A stretch of DNA of 64,000 nt from Martelella sp. HB161492 (GTDB taxonomy: Bacteria; Pseudomonadota; Alphaproteobacteria; Rhizobiales; Rhizobiaceae): positions 310,001-374,000 of the forward strand of contig NZ_JAATVV010000003.1 in NCBI RefSeq assembly GCF_013184775.1. The letters are read 5' to 3'. The notes beneath the pieces are model-generated. The model worked only from the letters and a program-made list of their open reading frames with translations, ran no database searches and had not been told where the DNA came from. Positions 34,846 to 46,383 of the stretch are shown piece by piece (positions within the stretch are counted from its first letter, which is position 1; each line of letters starts with the position of its first letter). The position numbers were made by a program, and so were the translations under genes.

Positions 34846-36099
34846 ATGCGCAAATATTCGGTTTTCGCACTGGCGCGCGAGGCAATGCGTTCTCACAGGG
34901 GCTGGGAAAAGCACTGGGCCTCGCCGGAGCCGAAGTCCGAATATGATGTCATCATCATTGGCGGCGGCGGCCATGGTCTGGGCGCTGCCTACTATCTCGC
35001 CAAGGAACATGGAATCACCAATGTCGCGGTGATCGAGAAAGGCTGGATCGGCGGCGGCAATTCGGGCCGCAACACGACGATTGTCCGTTCAAACTATCTC
35101 TATCCGGAAAGCATGGACATTTTCGAGCATTCGATGAAGCTCTGGGAAGGGCTGTCGCTCGATCTCAACTACAATGTCATGTATTCGCCGCGCGGCGTGC
35201 TGATGCTGTCGCATAACCAGCATGACCGCCAGTCCTTCATGCGTCATGTCCATGTCAACCGGCTCTATGGCATTGATAATGAGTGGCTCAGCCCCGAGCA
35301 GGCCAAGGCCTTCTGTCCGCCGCTCGATATTTCCGCCGGCGCCCGTTATCCCATCAATGGTGCTGCACTGCAGCGACGGGGCGGGACGGCGCGCCATGAT
35401 GCCGTGGTCTGGGGCTATGGCCGCGCAGCGTCTGATCGCGGTGTCCACATCATCCAGAACTGCGAGGTTACCGGGATCCGTCGCGGTGCCGACGGCGCTG
35501 TGACCGGCGTCGAAACCTCGCGCGGCTTTATCGGCGCGAAGAAGATCGGCGTTTCTGCGTCGGGTCATAATTCGGTGGTCATGGCGATGGCCGATGTCCG
35601 CCTGCCGCTGGAAAGCCAGCCGCTGCAGGCGCTGGTGTCCGAGCCGCTGAAACCGATTTTCCCCTGTGTTGTCATGTCGAACACGGTCCATGCCTATATC
35701 TCGCAGTCAGACAAGGGCGAACTGGTGATCGGCGCGGGCACGGATCAGTATAATTCCTATTCCCAGACCGGCGGTTTGCAGATCATCACCCACACGCTGG
35801 ATGCGATCTGCGAGCTGTTCCCGATCTTCCGCCGGGTCAAGATGATGCGCCAGTGGGGTGGCATCACCGACAATACACCCGACCGCTCCCCGATCCAGAG
35901 CGTGACACCGGTACCGGGACTTTTCGTCAATTGCGGCTGGGGCACGGGCGGTTTCAAGGCGACGCCGGGGTCTGCCCATCTCTTCGCCCATCTGATCGCG
36001 CGCAGTGCACCACATCCCCTTGCTGCAGGATTGACCCTTGAGCGCTATAATAGCGGCCGTCTGATTGACGAAGCGGCGGCAGCTGCCGTTGCGCATTGA
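34846..36099 (+). CDS. soxB: Sarcosine oxidase beta subunit
   Basis: This 417-residue flavoprotein of heterotetrameric sarcosine oxidase demethylates sarcosine to glycine. FAD binds at YDVIIIGGGGHGLGAAYYLA (33-52). His184 in GGTARHDAV corresponds in position to the histidine that carries covalent FMN in characterised enzymes. The C-terminal CGWGTGGFKATPGS completes the DAO fold. The ATG at 34846 follows GGAG and gives the family-typical MRKYSVFALAREA start; a long upstream extension is unrelated. It heads the sox operon. Confidence 0.95.
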   Translation: MRKYSVFALAREAMRSHRGWEKHWASPEPKSEYDVIIIGGGGHGLGAAYYLAKEHGITNVAVIEKGWIGGGNSGRNTTIVRSNYLYPESMDIFEHSMKLWEGLSLDLNYNVMYSPRGVLMLSHNQHDRQSFMRHVHVNRLYGIDNEWLSPEQAKAFCPPLDISAGARYPINGAALQRRGGTARHDAVVWGYGRAASDRGVHIIQNCEVTGIRRGADGAVTGVETSRGFIGAKKIGVSASGHNSVVMAMADVRLPLESQPLQALVSEPLKPIFPCVVMSNTVHAYISQSDKGELVIGAGTDQYNSYSQTGGLQIITHTLDAICELFPIFRRVKMMRQWGGITDNTPDRSPIQSVTPVPGLFVNCGWGTGGFKATPGSAHLFAHLIARSAPHPLAAGLTLERYNSGRLIDEAAAAAVAH

Positions 36100-36110
36100 G
36101 GGAGGAAGCA

Positions 36111-36947
36111 ATGCTCTGGAGTGTCAACAAGAAGGCTGAGACAAGTGCCGGCAACGTGGTGTGGGGATCGGCAGGCAGCGGCCCGCCGCTGGTGCTGGCC
36201 CATGGCTGGCCGTGGTCGTCATTCATATGGCACCGCGTGCTGCTGTCGCTGAGCCATGGCTATAGCGTCTACTGGTACGACATGCCGGGTTATGGCCGGT
36301 CCGAGAAGAAAGAGGGGCAGGCCACCGGGATCGACGTTCAGGCAAAAGTCTTTGCCGAAATGCTTGCAATCTGGGACATAGACAGGCCAACGGTCTGGGC
36401 ACATGACCTGAGCGGGGCAGTTGCGCTGCGCGCGCATCTTCTTGATGGTGTCGCATTCACCAATCTGATCTTGATGAACTGTGTCGCGCTCAGCCCATGG
36501 GGCTCGGAGTTTTTCGATCATGTCGGGCGTCATCTGGATGCTTTCCGGCCGCTGCCGCATCACATCCATGCGGCGATCGTCGAGGCCTATATCCGCTCGG
36601 CGCTGGTCGGCGAGATCGCCGAGACCGACCTGCATGAGCTGGTTCTGCCGTGGATGTCGCCGGAAGGGCAGGTGAGCTTCTACAATCAGTTTGCCGAAGC
36701 CGATCAGGCGCTGACCCGTGCCTTCGAGCCGAAACTTGGCGATATTGACTGCCCGGTCACGCTGATCTGGGGTGAGAAGGATCCGTGGATCCCGCTGGAG
36801 CGCGGCAGGGCGCTGGCCGCCAAGATCGGCGTGCCGCTGCATCATCTGCCGGATGCCGGCCATCTGCCGCCGCTTGAGGCACCCCGCGAACTTCTCGATG
36901 CCCTGATTGCAATCCCCGATACGCTGCCCGAACTCAAGGGAATGTAG
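36111..36947 (+). CDS. Alpha/beta hydrolase inserted in the sox operon
   Basis: This 278-residue alpha/beta hydrolase fold protein lies between soxB and soxD. The oxyanion motif HGWPWSSFIWH starts at residue 31. The nucleophile elbow reads WAHDLSGAVALRAH with Asp99 rather than Ser, as in haloalkane dehalogenases and epoxide hydrolases. Candidate acid and base are Asp224 (GEKDPW) and His251 (DAGHLPPLE). A strong GAGGGAGG supports the start at 36111. The substrate is unknown, but placement implies a step linked to N-methyl or betaine-derived compounds. Confidence 0.87.
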   Translation: MLWSVNKKAETSAGNVVWGSAGSGPPLVLAHGWPWSSFIWHRVLLSLSHGYSVYWYDMPGYGRSEKKEGQATGIDVQAKVFAEMLAIWDIDRPTVWAHDLSGAVALRAHLLDGVAFTNLILMNCVALSPWGSEFFDHVGRHLDAFRPLPHHIHAAIVEAYIRSALVGEIAETDLHELVLPWMSPEGQVSFYNQFAEADQALTRAFEPKLGDIDCPVTLIWGEKDPWIPLERGRALAAKIGVPLHHLPDAGHLPPLEAPRELLDALIAIPDTLPELKGM

Positions 36948-36948
36948 A

Positions 36949-37257
36949 ATGCTGCTGATCCATTGCCCCTATTGTGAAGAAGAAAGAAGCGAACTGGAAT
37001 TTGCCGCTGCCGGCGAAGCCCATATTGCGAGGCCGGAGATGATTGCGGAGGTCTCCGACAGCGCGTTTGCGGACTACTTTTTCATGCGGACCAACCCGAA
37101 GGGGCTGCATTTCGAGCGCTGGCGCCATCGCCATGGATGCGGCCGCTTCTTCAATGCCGTGCGTGACACGGTGAGCGACCGTATCCTGCTGACCTACAAG
37201 GCGGGCGAGCCGAAACCGGATCTGGCGGCATTTCAGCTTGAGGAGAAAAAGGCATGA
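36949..37257 (+). CDS. soxD: Sarcosine oxidase delta subunit
   Basis: This 102-residue zinc-binding subunit opens LLIHCPYCEEERSELEF and carries RHRHGCGRFFN, giving the Cys/Cys and His/Cys ligands typical of SoxD. It stabilises the tetramer. The ATG at 36949 places the CPYC near the N-terminus as usual and lies just after the hydrolase stop. The stop overlaps soxA by four bases. Confidence 0.93.
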   Translation: MLLIHCPYCEEERSELEFAAAGEAHIARPEMIAEVSDSAFADYFFMRTNPKGLHFERWRHRHGCGRFFNAVRDTVSDRILLTYKAGEPKPDLAAFQLEEKKA

Positions 37258-40211
37258 GCGGGGCGTTTCGCATTGCCGGCAAGGGTCGGCTGACGCCGGC
37301 AAAAACCGCGCGCTTTTCCTTTGATGACAAGCATTATACGGCGCTTGCGGGGGATACGCTGGCCTCTGCGCTGCTGGCCCACGGCGTTCATCTGGTCGGC
37401 CGCTCCTATAAATATCATCGTCCGCGTGGTTTTCTGACGGCAGGTCCGGAAGAGCCGAACGCGCTGTTCGACATTTCCCGTGATGGCGCGCGCCGTCAGC
37501 CCAATGTTCGCGGAACGGTGCAGGAGGTCTTTGATGGCATGGTCGCCGGTTCGCAGAATCGCTGGCCGTCACTGTCCTTCGATGTCGGCGCGGTGAATGA
37601 CTATCTGTCGCCTTTCTTCATCGCCGGCTTCTACTACAAGACGTTCATGTGGCCGCGCATTGCCTGGCACAAGCTTTACGAACCGGTGATCCGTCACGCC
37701 GCCGGTCTTGGCGTCGCGCCGAAGGAGGAGGACCCGGACAGCTATGCCAACCGCTTCGCCCATTGCGATGTGCTGGTGGTCGGTGCCGGTCTTGCCGGGC
37801 TCACGGCGGCGCTGTCGGCGGCGGCCACCGGTGCCGATGTCATCCTTTGCGATGAACAGGCGGAAGCCGGTGGTGCCTTCCATTTCGACACCTCGACCCT
37901 GGTCGATGGCAAGCCAGGCTATGAATGGGCACAGGAAAAGGCAGCAGAACTTGCGGCCATGCCCAATGTCCGGCTGATGACCCGCACGACCGCTTTCGGC
38001 TATTACAACCATAATTTTGTCGCGCTCACCGAGCGTCTGACCGATCACCTTCCAAACGAGAAGGCAACGGGCCCGCGCGAGCGGTTGTGGCAGGTCAGAG
38101 CGGGCAAGGTGATCCTTGCAACCGGCATGATCGAGCGGCCGATGGTTTTCGGCGAAAATGACCGGCCGGGCATCATGCTGTCATCGGCGGCGCGCACTTA
38201 TCTCAATCACTTCGGCGTTGCGATCGGCCGGCGGGTCGGCGTCTATACCGCCCATGACAGCGCCTATGACACTGCTTTCGATCTGAAGCGCGCCGGTGTC
38301 GACGTGGCAGCGATCATCGACAGCCGGGCTGCACCGGGCGACGGCCTGCTTGCCGAGGCCGCATCCCTCGGCATCGAAGTGTTGACCGAGCATGGTGTTG
38401 TCGGCACGAAGGGACGTTTGCGCGTCTCGTCGATCACCGTGCGCGCGCCGGGCAGCAGCAGAACGCGCGATATCCGCGTCGATGCCCTTGTTACATCGGC
38501 AGGCTGGACGCCGTCGGTTCATCTGTTCTCGCAATCACGTGGCAAACTGGCATTCGATGCGGACAATCAGCGTTTCTTGCCCAATCTCCACGTGCAGAAT
38601 TCCGTTTCGGTCGGTGCCTGCAACGGGACCGACGCGCTTGGGGCGCTGATCGCCGAATCGGTCGCGGCCGGCGGTGGCGACCTGTCGGTGACGGCTGAGG
38701 CCGCCCATGTCTGGACCGGCGGTATGCTGGGCGCAGCAGACGGCGCAGGGCCGGACGATCATGTGAAGGCCTTTATCGACTATCAGCATGACGTCTGCGC
38801 CAAGGATATCCGCCAGGCGGTGCATGAGGGCATGGCTTCGATCGAGCATATCAAGCGCTTCACCACCAATGGCATGGCATCCGATCAGGGCAAGCTTTCC
38901 AATATGCACGGCCTTGCAATCGCCGCGGAGATGCTGGACCGGCCGATCCCGCAGGTGGGGCTCACCACCTTCCGTCAGCCGTTCACGCCAGTCACCTTCG
39001 GGACGCTGATCAATCATTCGCGCGGCGATCTGTTTGATCCGGCGCGCAAGACGGCGATCCATGACTGGGCAGAAGCGCAAGGGGCTGCCTTCGAAGATGT
39101 CGGCAACTGGAAGCGCGCCTGGTATTTTCCGCGCGCCGGCGAAACCCAGCACCAGGCGGTCGATCGCGAATGCACCACGGTGCGCAGCACCGCCGGCATT
39201 TTCGACGCCTCCACGCTTGGCAAGATCGAAGTGGCCGGTCCCGATGCCGAAACCTTCATGAATCTTCTCTATTCCAACGCCTGGTCGACGCTGAAGCCCG
39301 GCAAGTGCCGTTATGGCCTGATGCTGCGCGAGGACGGCTTCATCTATGATGATGGCGTTGTCGGCCGGATCGGGCCGGACCGGTTCCACGTCACGACGAC
39401 GACCGGTGGTGCACCACGCGTGCTCAATCATATGGAGGATTATCTCCAGACCGAGTTCCCGCATCTGAAAGTCTGGCTGACCTCGACGACCGAGCAATGG
39501 GCGGTGATCGCCGTTCAGGGCCCGAAGGCCCGCGAGATCATTCAGCCCTTTGTCGAGGGGGTCGATATTGCCGCCGAAGCCTTCCCGCATATGAGCATTG
39601 CCGAATGCCGCTTTGCCGGTTTGCCAGCGCGGCTGTTCCGTGTTTCCTTCACCGGGGAGCTCGGCTACGAAATCAATGTGCCCGCCGATTACGGGCTTTC
39701 CGTGTGGAAGGCAGTGCATGAGCGGGTTGTCGCCGTCGGCGGCTGTGCCTATGGCACCGAGACCATGCATGTGCTCAGAGCGGAGAAGGGCTACATCATC
39801 GTCGGTCAGGATACCGATGGCACGGTGACGCCGTTTGACGCCGGTCTTGGCTGGGCAGTCTCGAAGAAGAAGGCCGATTTCGTCGGTATTCGCGGGCTTA
39901 AGCGCCCTGATCTGGTGAAACCGGACCGCAAACAGCTTGTCGGGCTGAAGCCACGCAATCCGAAGACGGTTCTGGAAGAGGGCGCGCATCTGGTCGCCGA
40001 TCCTGGCGCCAGCCCGGCAAAACCGCTCGGCCATGTCACCTCGTCCTACTGGTCGGAAAACTGCGGCTCCGGCATCGCCATGGCGCTGATTGAAGGCGGG
40101 CACAGCCGGATCGGCGAAACACTCCATGTCGCCATGCCGGATGGGCCCATCGCCGTCGAGATCTGCGACACGATATTCTATGACAGGGAAGGGATCCGCA
40201 TCCATGGCTGA
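37254..40211 (+). CDS. soxA: Sarcosine oxidase alpha subunit
   Basis: This 985-residue subunit has an N-terminal ferredoxin-like domain lacking cluster cysteines (about 1-90). An NAD-binding Rossmann domain follows at LVVGAGLAGLTAALSAA (about 173-190). A C-terminal aminomethyltransferase (GcvT-like) domain from about 600 onward transfers the sarcosine methyl to tetrahydrofolate; GELGYEINVP and VLRAEKGYIIVGQDTDG are visible there. Together with SoxB it yields glycine, 5,10-methylene-THF and peroxide. It overlaps soxD (ATGA) and soxG (8 nt). Confidence 0.96.
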   Translation: MSGAFRIAGKGRLTPAKTARFSFDDKHYTALAGDTLASALLAHGVHLVGRSYKYHRPRGFLTAGPEEPNALFDISRDGARRQPNVRGTVQEVFDGMVAGSQNRWPSLSFDVGAVNDYLSPFFIAGFYYKTFMWPRIAWHKLYEPVIRHAAGLGVAPKEEDPDSYANRFAHCDVLVVGAGLAGLTAALSAAATGADVILCDEQAEAGGAFHFDTSTLVDGKPGYEWAQEKAAELAAMPNVRLMTRTTAFGYYNHNFVALTERLTDHLPNEKATGPRERLWQVRAGKVILATGMIERPMVFGENDRPGIMLSSAARTYLNHFGVAIGRRVGVYTAHDSAYDTAFDLKRAGVDVAAIIDSRAAPGDGLLAEAASLGIEVLTEHGVVGTKGRLRVSSITVRAPGSSRTRDIRVDALVTSAGWTPSVHLFSQSRGKLAFDADNQRFLPNLHVQNSVSVGACNGTDALGALIAESVAAGGGDLSVTAEAAHVWTGGMLGAADGAGPDDHVKAFIDYQHDVCAKDIRQAVHEGMASIEHIKRFTTNGMASDQGKLSNMHGLAIAAEMLDRPIPQVGLTTFRQPFTPVTFGTLINHSRGDLFDPARKTAIHDWAEAQGAAFEDVGNWKRAWYFPRAGETQHQAVDRECTTVRSTAGIFDASTLGKIEVAGPDAETFMNLLYSNAWSTLKPGKCRYGLMLREDGFIYDDGVVGRIGPDRFHVTTTTGGAPRVLNHMEDYLQTEFPHLKVWLTSTTEQWAVIAVQGPKAREIIQPFVEGVDIAAEAFPHMSIAECRFAGLPARLFRVSFTGELGYEINVPADYGLSVWKAVHERVVAVGGCAYGTETMHVLRAEKGYIIVGQDTDGTVTPFDAGLGWAVSKKKADFVGIRGLKRPDLVKPDRKQLVGLKPRNPKTVLEEGAHLVADPGASPAKPLGHVTSSYWSENCGSGIAMALIEGGHSRIGETLHVAMPDGPIAVEICDTIFYDREGIRIHG

Positions 40212-40761
40212 TCTTGGTGAAATGGACCGCGACGTCGTCCTTGAAGACATGGTTGGCGGCTCAAAGGTTGCGCGGCTGTCGGTGGCCAAACCGGCCAGCC
40301 GGATTTCGCTGCGCGCGGGCTCCGAGGCCATTGATGCGCTGTCTCAGGCGCTCGGCCTGACGCTTCCGGTCTCACCCGGCGGCTCGTCGCTTGCCGGTGC
40401 GCGGACTGCCTTCTGGCTCGGACCGGATGAATGGCTGCTGATCGATACGGATGCGGCGGATCTGGCCGGTCTCTGTGCGTCGGTCGTTGCCGCCCATGCC
40501 GCCGTTGATATCGCGCATCGCAACGCTGCCATTCTTCTGGATGGGCCGGGCGCGGCGGCGGCCCTTGCCTTTGCCTGCCCGATCGACCTGCGCGATCACG
40601 CCTTTCCGGTGGGGAAGGTCACCCGCACGGTTCTTGGCAAGGCAGAGATCGTGCTCTACCGGGCGGGCACGGAGCGTTATCACGTGGAGTGCTGGCGATC
40701 CTTTGCGCCTTATGTTTTTGCGCTTCTCGATGAAGGCGCCCGGGATGCCGCACGCGTCTGA
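40204..40761 (+). CDS. soxG: Sarcosine oxidase gamma subunit
   Basis: This 185-residue gamma subunit is related to the aminomethyltransferase fold. Visible family segments are AFWLGPDEWLLIDTD and AAVDIAHRNAAILLDGPGA, with ERYHVECWRSFAPYVFALLDEGA near the end. It is required for tetramer assembly. The start at 40204 overlaps the end of soxA. Its stop abuts that of the convergent MaoC gene with no gap. Confidence 0.92.
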   Translation: MADLGEMDRDVVLEDMVGGSKVARLSVAKPASRISLRAGSEAIDALSQALGLTLPVSPGGSSLAGARTAFWLGPDEWLLIDTDAADLAGLCASVVAAHAAVDIAHRNAAILLDGPGAAAALAFACPIDLRDHAFPVGKVTRTVLGKAEIVLYRAGTERYHVECWRSFAPYVFALLDEGARDAARV

Positions 40762-41250
40762 TCAGGCGTTTGCAGGGCGCGCTTCGGCCGGAAACTGGAT
40801 GAGTGTGATCCAGTCGGCCGTGAGTGCCGGCTTGCGCTCATTTTCGATCTCGACCGTCACGCCATAGCCGATCGACAGAAGCTCAGCGCCGCGAAACCGT
40901 GCTTCACGCAGCATGAAATGACCGCGCACGCGCGCGCCGGATTTGACCGGAGCCATGAAGCGGACCTTGTCGAAACCGAAATTGATACCCATGGTCTGTT
41001 CGCGCACGCGCGGCACGCAGTCGAAATTCATGGCCGAAAGCAGCGACAGGGTCAGGAAGCCATGGGCGATGGTCCCGCCAAAGGGCGTTTCCGCGCTGGC
41101 CCGTTCCGGATCGGTGTGGATGAACTGGTGGTCGAGCGTCGCATCGGCGAACGTGTCTATCATCGATTGATCGACGGTGAACCACCGCGACACACCGACT
41201 TCCTGCCCGACAAGGCCTCTGACCTCGGCAAGCGAAATTTCCTTGGGCAT
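40762..41250 (-). CDS. MaoC-like (R)-specific enoyl-CoA hydratase
   Basis: This 162-residue hot-dog-fold hydratase contains TLDHQFIHTDPERASAETPFGGTIAHGFLTLSLL (in part), the hydratase-2 motif with catalytic Asp and His. Such enzymes hydrate trans-2-enoyl-CoA. It is convergent with soxG and separate from the glycogen operon ahead of it. The start at 41250 gives a family-typical MPKEISLAEVRGL opening. Confidence 0.88.
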   Translation of the reverse strand: MPKEISLAEVRGLVGQEVGVSRWFTVDQSMIDTFADATLDHQFIHTDPERASAETPFGGTIAHGFLTLSLLSAMNFDCVPRVREQTMGINFGFDKVRFMAPVKSGARVRGHFMLREARFRGAELLSIGYGVTVEIENERKPALTADWITLIQFPAEARPANA

Positions 41251-41290
41251 GTCAGTCCTTCACGTGCAATAGCGGCGCTGTTTTGCCGGG

Positions 41291-43297
41291 TTACTCTGGA
41301 TTTAGCGCCGTTTGCGCATCGATCGCATTCAGTTCTTCCGCATAAAACGATACGGATCGTGGTTCAAGAGCGATCTCGATGGAATTCCCGGCTTCATTGA
41401 GCAGGAGATGCCAGCCGTGATCGTCGATAACGGGGAGATCGAAGGCCATTCTTTCGTAAGAGCGGTTAATCAGTACGGCGAGACGTGTCTTGTGGCCGCT
41501 CTTGCGATCGATGGTGTGCAGCACCATGCTCAGGCAATCGCAGTCCGGGTTCTCCCAGTCGGCTATTTCCATTGGCCGTCCATCCGGACGCAGCCATTCG
41601 ACATCCTTCTGACTGAAGAAATCGACCTCGGAAAAGACCGAAAAACGCTTGCGCAATGCACTCAGCATGGCGGTATGCTGGATCAGCGACCGGTCGAACC
41701 GGTCCCAGTCAAGCCAGGTGATCTCATTATCCTGGCAATAGGCATTGTTGTTGCCACCCTGGCTGTGGCCGGCCTCGTCACCGGCCTTCAGCATGATGGC
41801 GCCGCGGGAGATGAACAGGCTTGAAAGCAGGGCTTTCACGTCCTGAAGCCGCCTTTCATTGACGATCGGATTATCGGTCTCGCCTTCGATACCGTTGTTC
41901 CATGAATGGTTCTCATCATGGCCATCGCGGTTATGCTCGCCATTGGCGCCATTATGCTTGTGGGCATAGGCGGTGACATCGCTGAGCGTGAAACCGTCAT
42001 GGGCAGCGATGAAGTTGACGGAGCGCGTTGCCTTGGCACCGTGATGGGAAAAGAGGTGTGACGATCCGGCCAGCGCGTCGGCAAGCCTGCCGGTCATGCC
42101 GCCATCGCCGCGCCAGAAGCTGCGGATATCATCGCGCGCCCGGTCGTTCCATTCCAGGAAGGGGGCCGGGAAATGGCCGACCTGATAGCCGCCGGGGCCA
42201 ATATCCCAGGGTTCGGCGATCATCAGATGATCCTTGAGTACCGGATCGCTGAGAATGGCCATCAGCGTTTCGGAATTGGTTTCGAATCCGGTCGCCTTGC
42301 GTCCAAGGATTGGCGCCAGATCGAAGCGGAAGCCATCAACGCCGCCGGACTGAACGAAGAAGCAGAGACTGTCGATGATCAGCTGGCGCACTACCGGATG
42401 ATCACAGGCCACCGTGTTGCCGCAGCCTGTGTCATTGATCAGAACCGAGCGGTCATCATCGGCGTGCCGGTAGTAGGTTGCGTTATCAATGCCGCGCAGC
42501 GAAAGCGTGCCGCCGAACTGATCACTCTCACCGGTATGGTTGAAGACGAGATCGAGAATGACGCCGATGCCGGCGGAATGAAGCGCCTCGCAGGCAGCGC
42601 GCAGTTCGGCAATGCCGCCGGGGCAGATTTCGGGGTCGAGCGCCATGAACGTGACCGGGTTGTAGCCCCAGGCATTGGTGAGCTCGAGAGGGCCGAGATG
42701 GCGCTCGTCAATCCATGCCGTGACGGGCATCAGCTCGATGGCATCGACACCGAGTTCCTGCAGGTGCCGGACGATGGCCGGATGGCCGAGAGCGGCCACC
42801 GTGCCGCGGACATTTTCAGGCACGTGGCGGTTCAGCTGTGTCAGGGCCTTGACGTTTGCCTCGTAGATCAGGCCACCGGTCGGGAACGGAATATGGGTTT
42901 CACAGACCGGCAGGTCTTCGACAACGATCGCGCGCGGTGTGATACTGGCCGTATCGACACCAAGCTCACCGAGCGACTGATCAAACCGGTAGGGGCGGTC
43001 GATTGCCCTGGCATAGGGGTCGACCAGAAGCTTGGAGGAATCAAACCAGCTCCCCTTCATCGGCTCATAGCGGCCGAAGGCGCGATAGCCATAGCGGGCG
43101 CCGGGTTTCACACCTTGGACGAAGAGGTGAAACAGGTTCTGCTCCCCACGCGCCATGGGCAGGCGCCGGGTTTCAAGCGCACCGCCTTCATCAAACAGCA
43201 CCAGCTCGATGCCATTTGCCGTTTCCGAATACACGGAAAACGTGACGCCCTGATCGGTGATCCGGACGCCTGGTTTTTCAAGCGATGTCGTCATCAT
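41291..43297 (-). CDS. glgX: Glycogen debranching enzyme GlgX (GH13)
   Basis: This 668-residue isoamylase-type GH13 enzyme removes the short alpha-1,6 branches left by phosphorylase. An N-terminal CBM48 domain is followed by a barrel with LDLVFNHTGE, the nucleophile in DGFRFDLAPILGR, the acid in LMIAEPWDIG, and FIAAHDGFTL. It follows pgm by seven nucleotides and is the last gene of the operon. Two adjacent ATGs (43297, 43294) are possible starts. Confidence 0.93.
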   Translation of the reverse strand: MMTTSLEKPGVRITDQGVTFSVYSETANGIELVLFDEGGALETRRLPMARGEQNLFHLFVQGVKPGARYGYRAFGRYEPMKGSWFDSSKLLVDPYARAIDRPYRFDQSLGELGVDTASITPRAIVVEDLPVCETHIPFPTGGLIYEANVKALTQLNRHVPENVRGTVAALGHPAIVRHLQELGVDAIELMPVTAWIDERHLGPLELTNAWGYNPVTFMALDPEICPGGIAELRAACEALHSAGIGVILDLVFNHTGESDQFGGTLSLRGIDNATYYRHADDDRSVLINDTGCGNTVACDHPVVRQLIIDSLCFFVQSGGVDGFRFDLAPILGRKATGFETNSETLMAILSDPVLKDHLMIAEPWDIGPGGYQVGHFPAPFLEWNDRARDDIRSFWRGDGGMTGRLADALAGSSHLFSHHGAKATRSVNFIAAHDGFTLSDVTAYAHKHNGANGEHNRDGHDENHSWNNGIEGETDNPIVNERRLQDVKALLSSLFISRGAIMLKAGDEAGHSQGGNNNAYCQDNEITWLDWDRFDRSLIQHTAMLSALRKRFSVFSEVDFFSQKDVEWLRPDGRPMEIADWENPDCDCLSMVLHTIDRKSGHKTRLAVLINRSYERMAFDLPVIDDHGWHLLLNEAGNSIEIALEPRSVSFYAEELNAIDAQTALNPE

Positions 43298-43304
43298 CTC
43301 CTGC

Positions 43305-44936
<1,632 letters not shown>

Positions 44937-46379
44937 TCAAGTCGCCATAGGCTTGAGTTGGGAATAAAGGTCAAAATAGAGTGCTGCACTGGCATCCCAG
45001 GAGACATCCGACTTCATGCCCTGTTTCTGGATCTGGCTCCAGACCTTCTTTTCTGAATAGAGCCTGATTGTTCTGCGAATCGCACGGATCAGCGTTCCCG
45101 TTTCCACCGGGGCGAAGACGACACCCGTTGCCACATTGGCCGAAAGCGCTGCCGGATTGGCGTCAATCACTGTATCAGCCAGACCGCCGGTGCGCGCGAC
45201 AACCGGCACGCAGCCATAGCGCAGGCCGTAAAGCTGTGTCAGGCCGCAGGGCTCGAAACGTGACGGGATGACGATTGCATCCGCGCCAGCCTGCAGCATA
45301 TGCGACAGTTTCTCGTCATAGCCGATGATCACGCCGACCCGTCCGGGATGACGGCGCACCGCCTCCAGAAAGGCTTGCTCCAGATGATGTTCGCCGGTAC
45401 CAAGCACCGCAAGCTTGCCGCCGAGTGCCACCAGTTCGTCAATCGCTTCGGCCAGCAGATCCATGCCCTTCTGCCAGGTCAGACGCGACACGACGCAGAA
45501 TATCGGTGCATCGTCATTGTCGAGCCCGAATCGTTCGCCGACGATCTCGCGGTTCTTCACGCGCTGGCGCAGCTTTGCGGCATTATAAGGCTTGACGATC
45601 GTATCGTCGGTCTCCGGGTCCCATACATCCGTGTCGATGCCGTTGACAATGCCGCTTACCGTATCCGAGCGTACGGAGATGAGGCCTTCGAGCCCCATGC
45701 CATATTGCGGCGTCTGGATCTCCTCGGCATAGGTCGGGCTGACGGTTGTAACAGCCCAGGCCGATTGCAGTCCGCCCTTGAGGAAGCCGACCGAACCGTA
45801 ATATTCGACCCCATCCACCGCCATGGCATGCGCCGGCAATTGCAGATAGGGGAAGATCGTCGCATCGAACTGGCCCTGAAACGCGATGTTGTGGATGGTG
45901 AGGACGGACGGTTTTTCCGGCACGTCGGAATAGCGCATATAGATCGGCACCATCGCCGCCTGCCAGTCATGCACATGGACGACATCGGGTGACCAGTCAC
46001 CAAGCACACCTTCCGCGACCATGGCGGCCGCTTTGGAAAAAGCGGCAAAACGGCGCCAGTTGTCGGAATAGCCTTCACCGCTCGAGGAATTATACGGATT
46101 GCCGAAGCGGCTGAAATAGGCAGGTGCATCAACCACCAGAAGATCAAGGCCGGCATGGTGGGCAGCAAAGATCTTTGCCGGTTCTCCGAGAAGATTTGGG
46201 ATTTCCAGGCAGGGTTCCGTCGCATCGATCGCCTTCATCACGGCCGGATAACCGGGAATGATGGTTCGGGTTTCAACGCCAAAGCCGGTCAATGCCAGAG
46301 GCAGTGCACCGACCACATCAGCAAGGCCGCCGGTCTTGATAAGCGGATAGATCTCCGAGGCGACGGAAAGTACCTTCAT
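44937..46379 (-). CDS. glgA: Glycogen synthase GlgA (GT5)
   Basis: This 480-residue GT5 glycosyltransferase extends alpha-1,4-glucan from ADP-glucose. The ADP-glucose-binding [13 protein letters not shown] is at residues 16-28, and the C-terminal half has [12 protein letters not shown] and [18 protein letters not shown]. It lies 4 nt after glgC and 3 nt before pgm, consistent with one transcript. Length is normal. Confidence 0.96.
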   Translation of the reverse strand: MKVLSVASEIYPLIKTGGLADVVGALPLALTGFGVETRTIIPGYPAVMKAIDATEPCLEIPNLLGEPAKIFAAHHAGLDLLVVDAPAYFSRFGNPYNSSSGEGYSDNWRRFAAFSKAAAMVAEGVLGDWSPDVVHVHDWQAAMVPIYMRYSDVPEKPSVLTIHNIAFQGQFDATIFPYLQLPAHAMAVDGVEYYGSVGFLKGGLQSAWAVTTVSPTYAEEIQTPQYGMGLEGLISVRSDTVSGIVNGIDTDVWDPETDDTIVKPYNAAKLRQRVKNREIVGERFGLDNDDAPIFCVVSRLTWQKGMDLLAEAIDELVALGGKLAVLGTGEHHLEQAFLEAVRRHPGRVGVIIGYDEKLSHMLQAGADAIVIPSRFEPCGLTQLYGLRYGCVPVVARTGGLADTVIDANPAALSANVATGVVFAPVETGTLIRAIRRTIRLYSEKKVWSQIQKQGMKSDVSWDASAALYFDLYSQLKPMAT

Positions 46380-46383
46380 GTCT

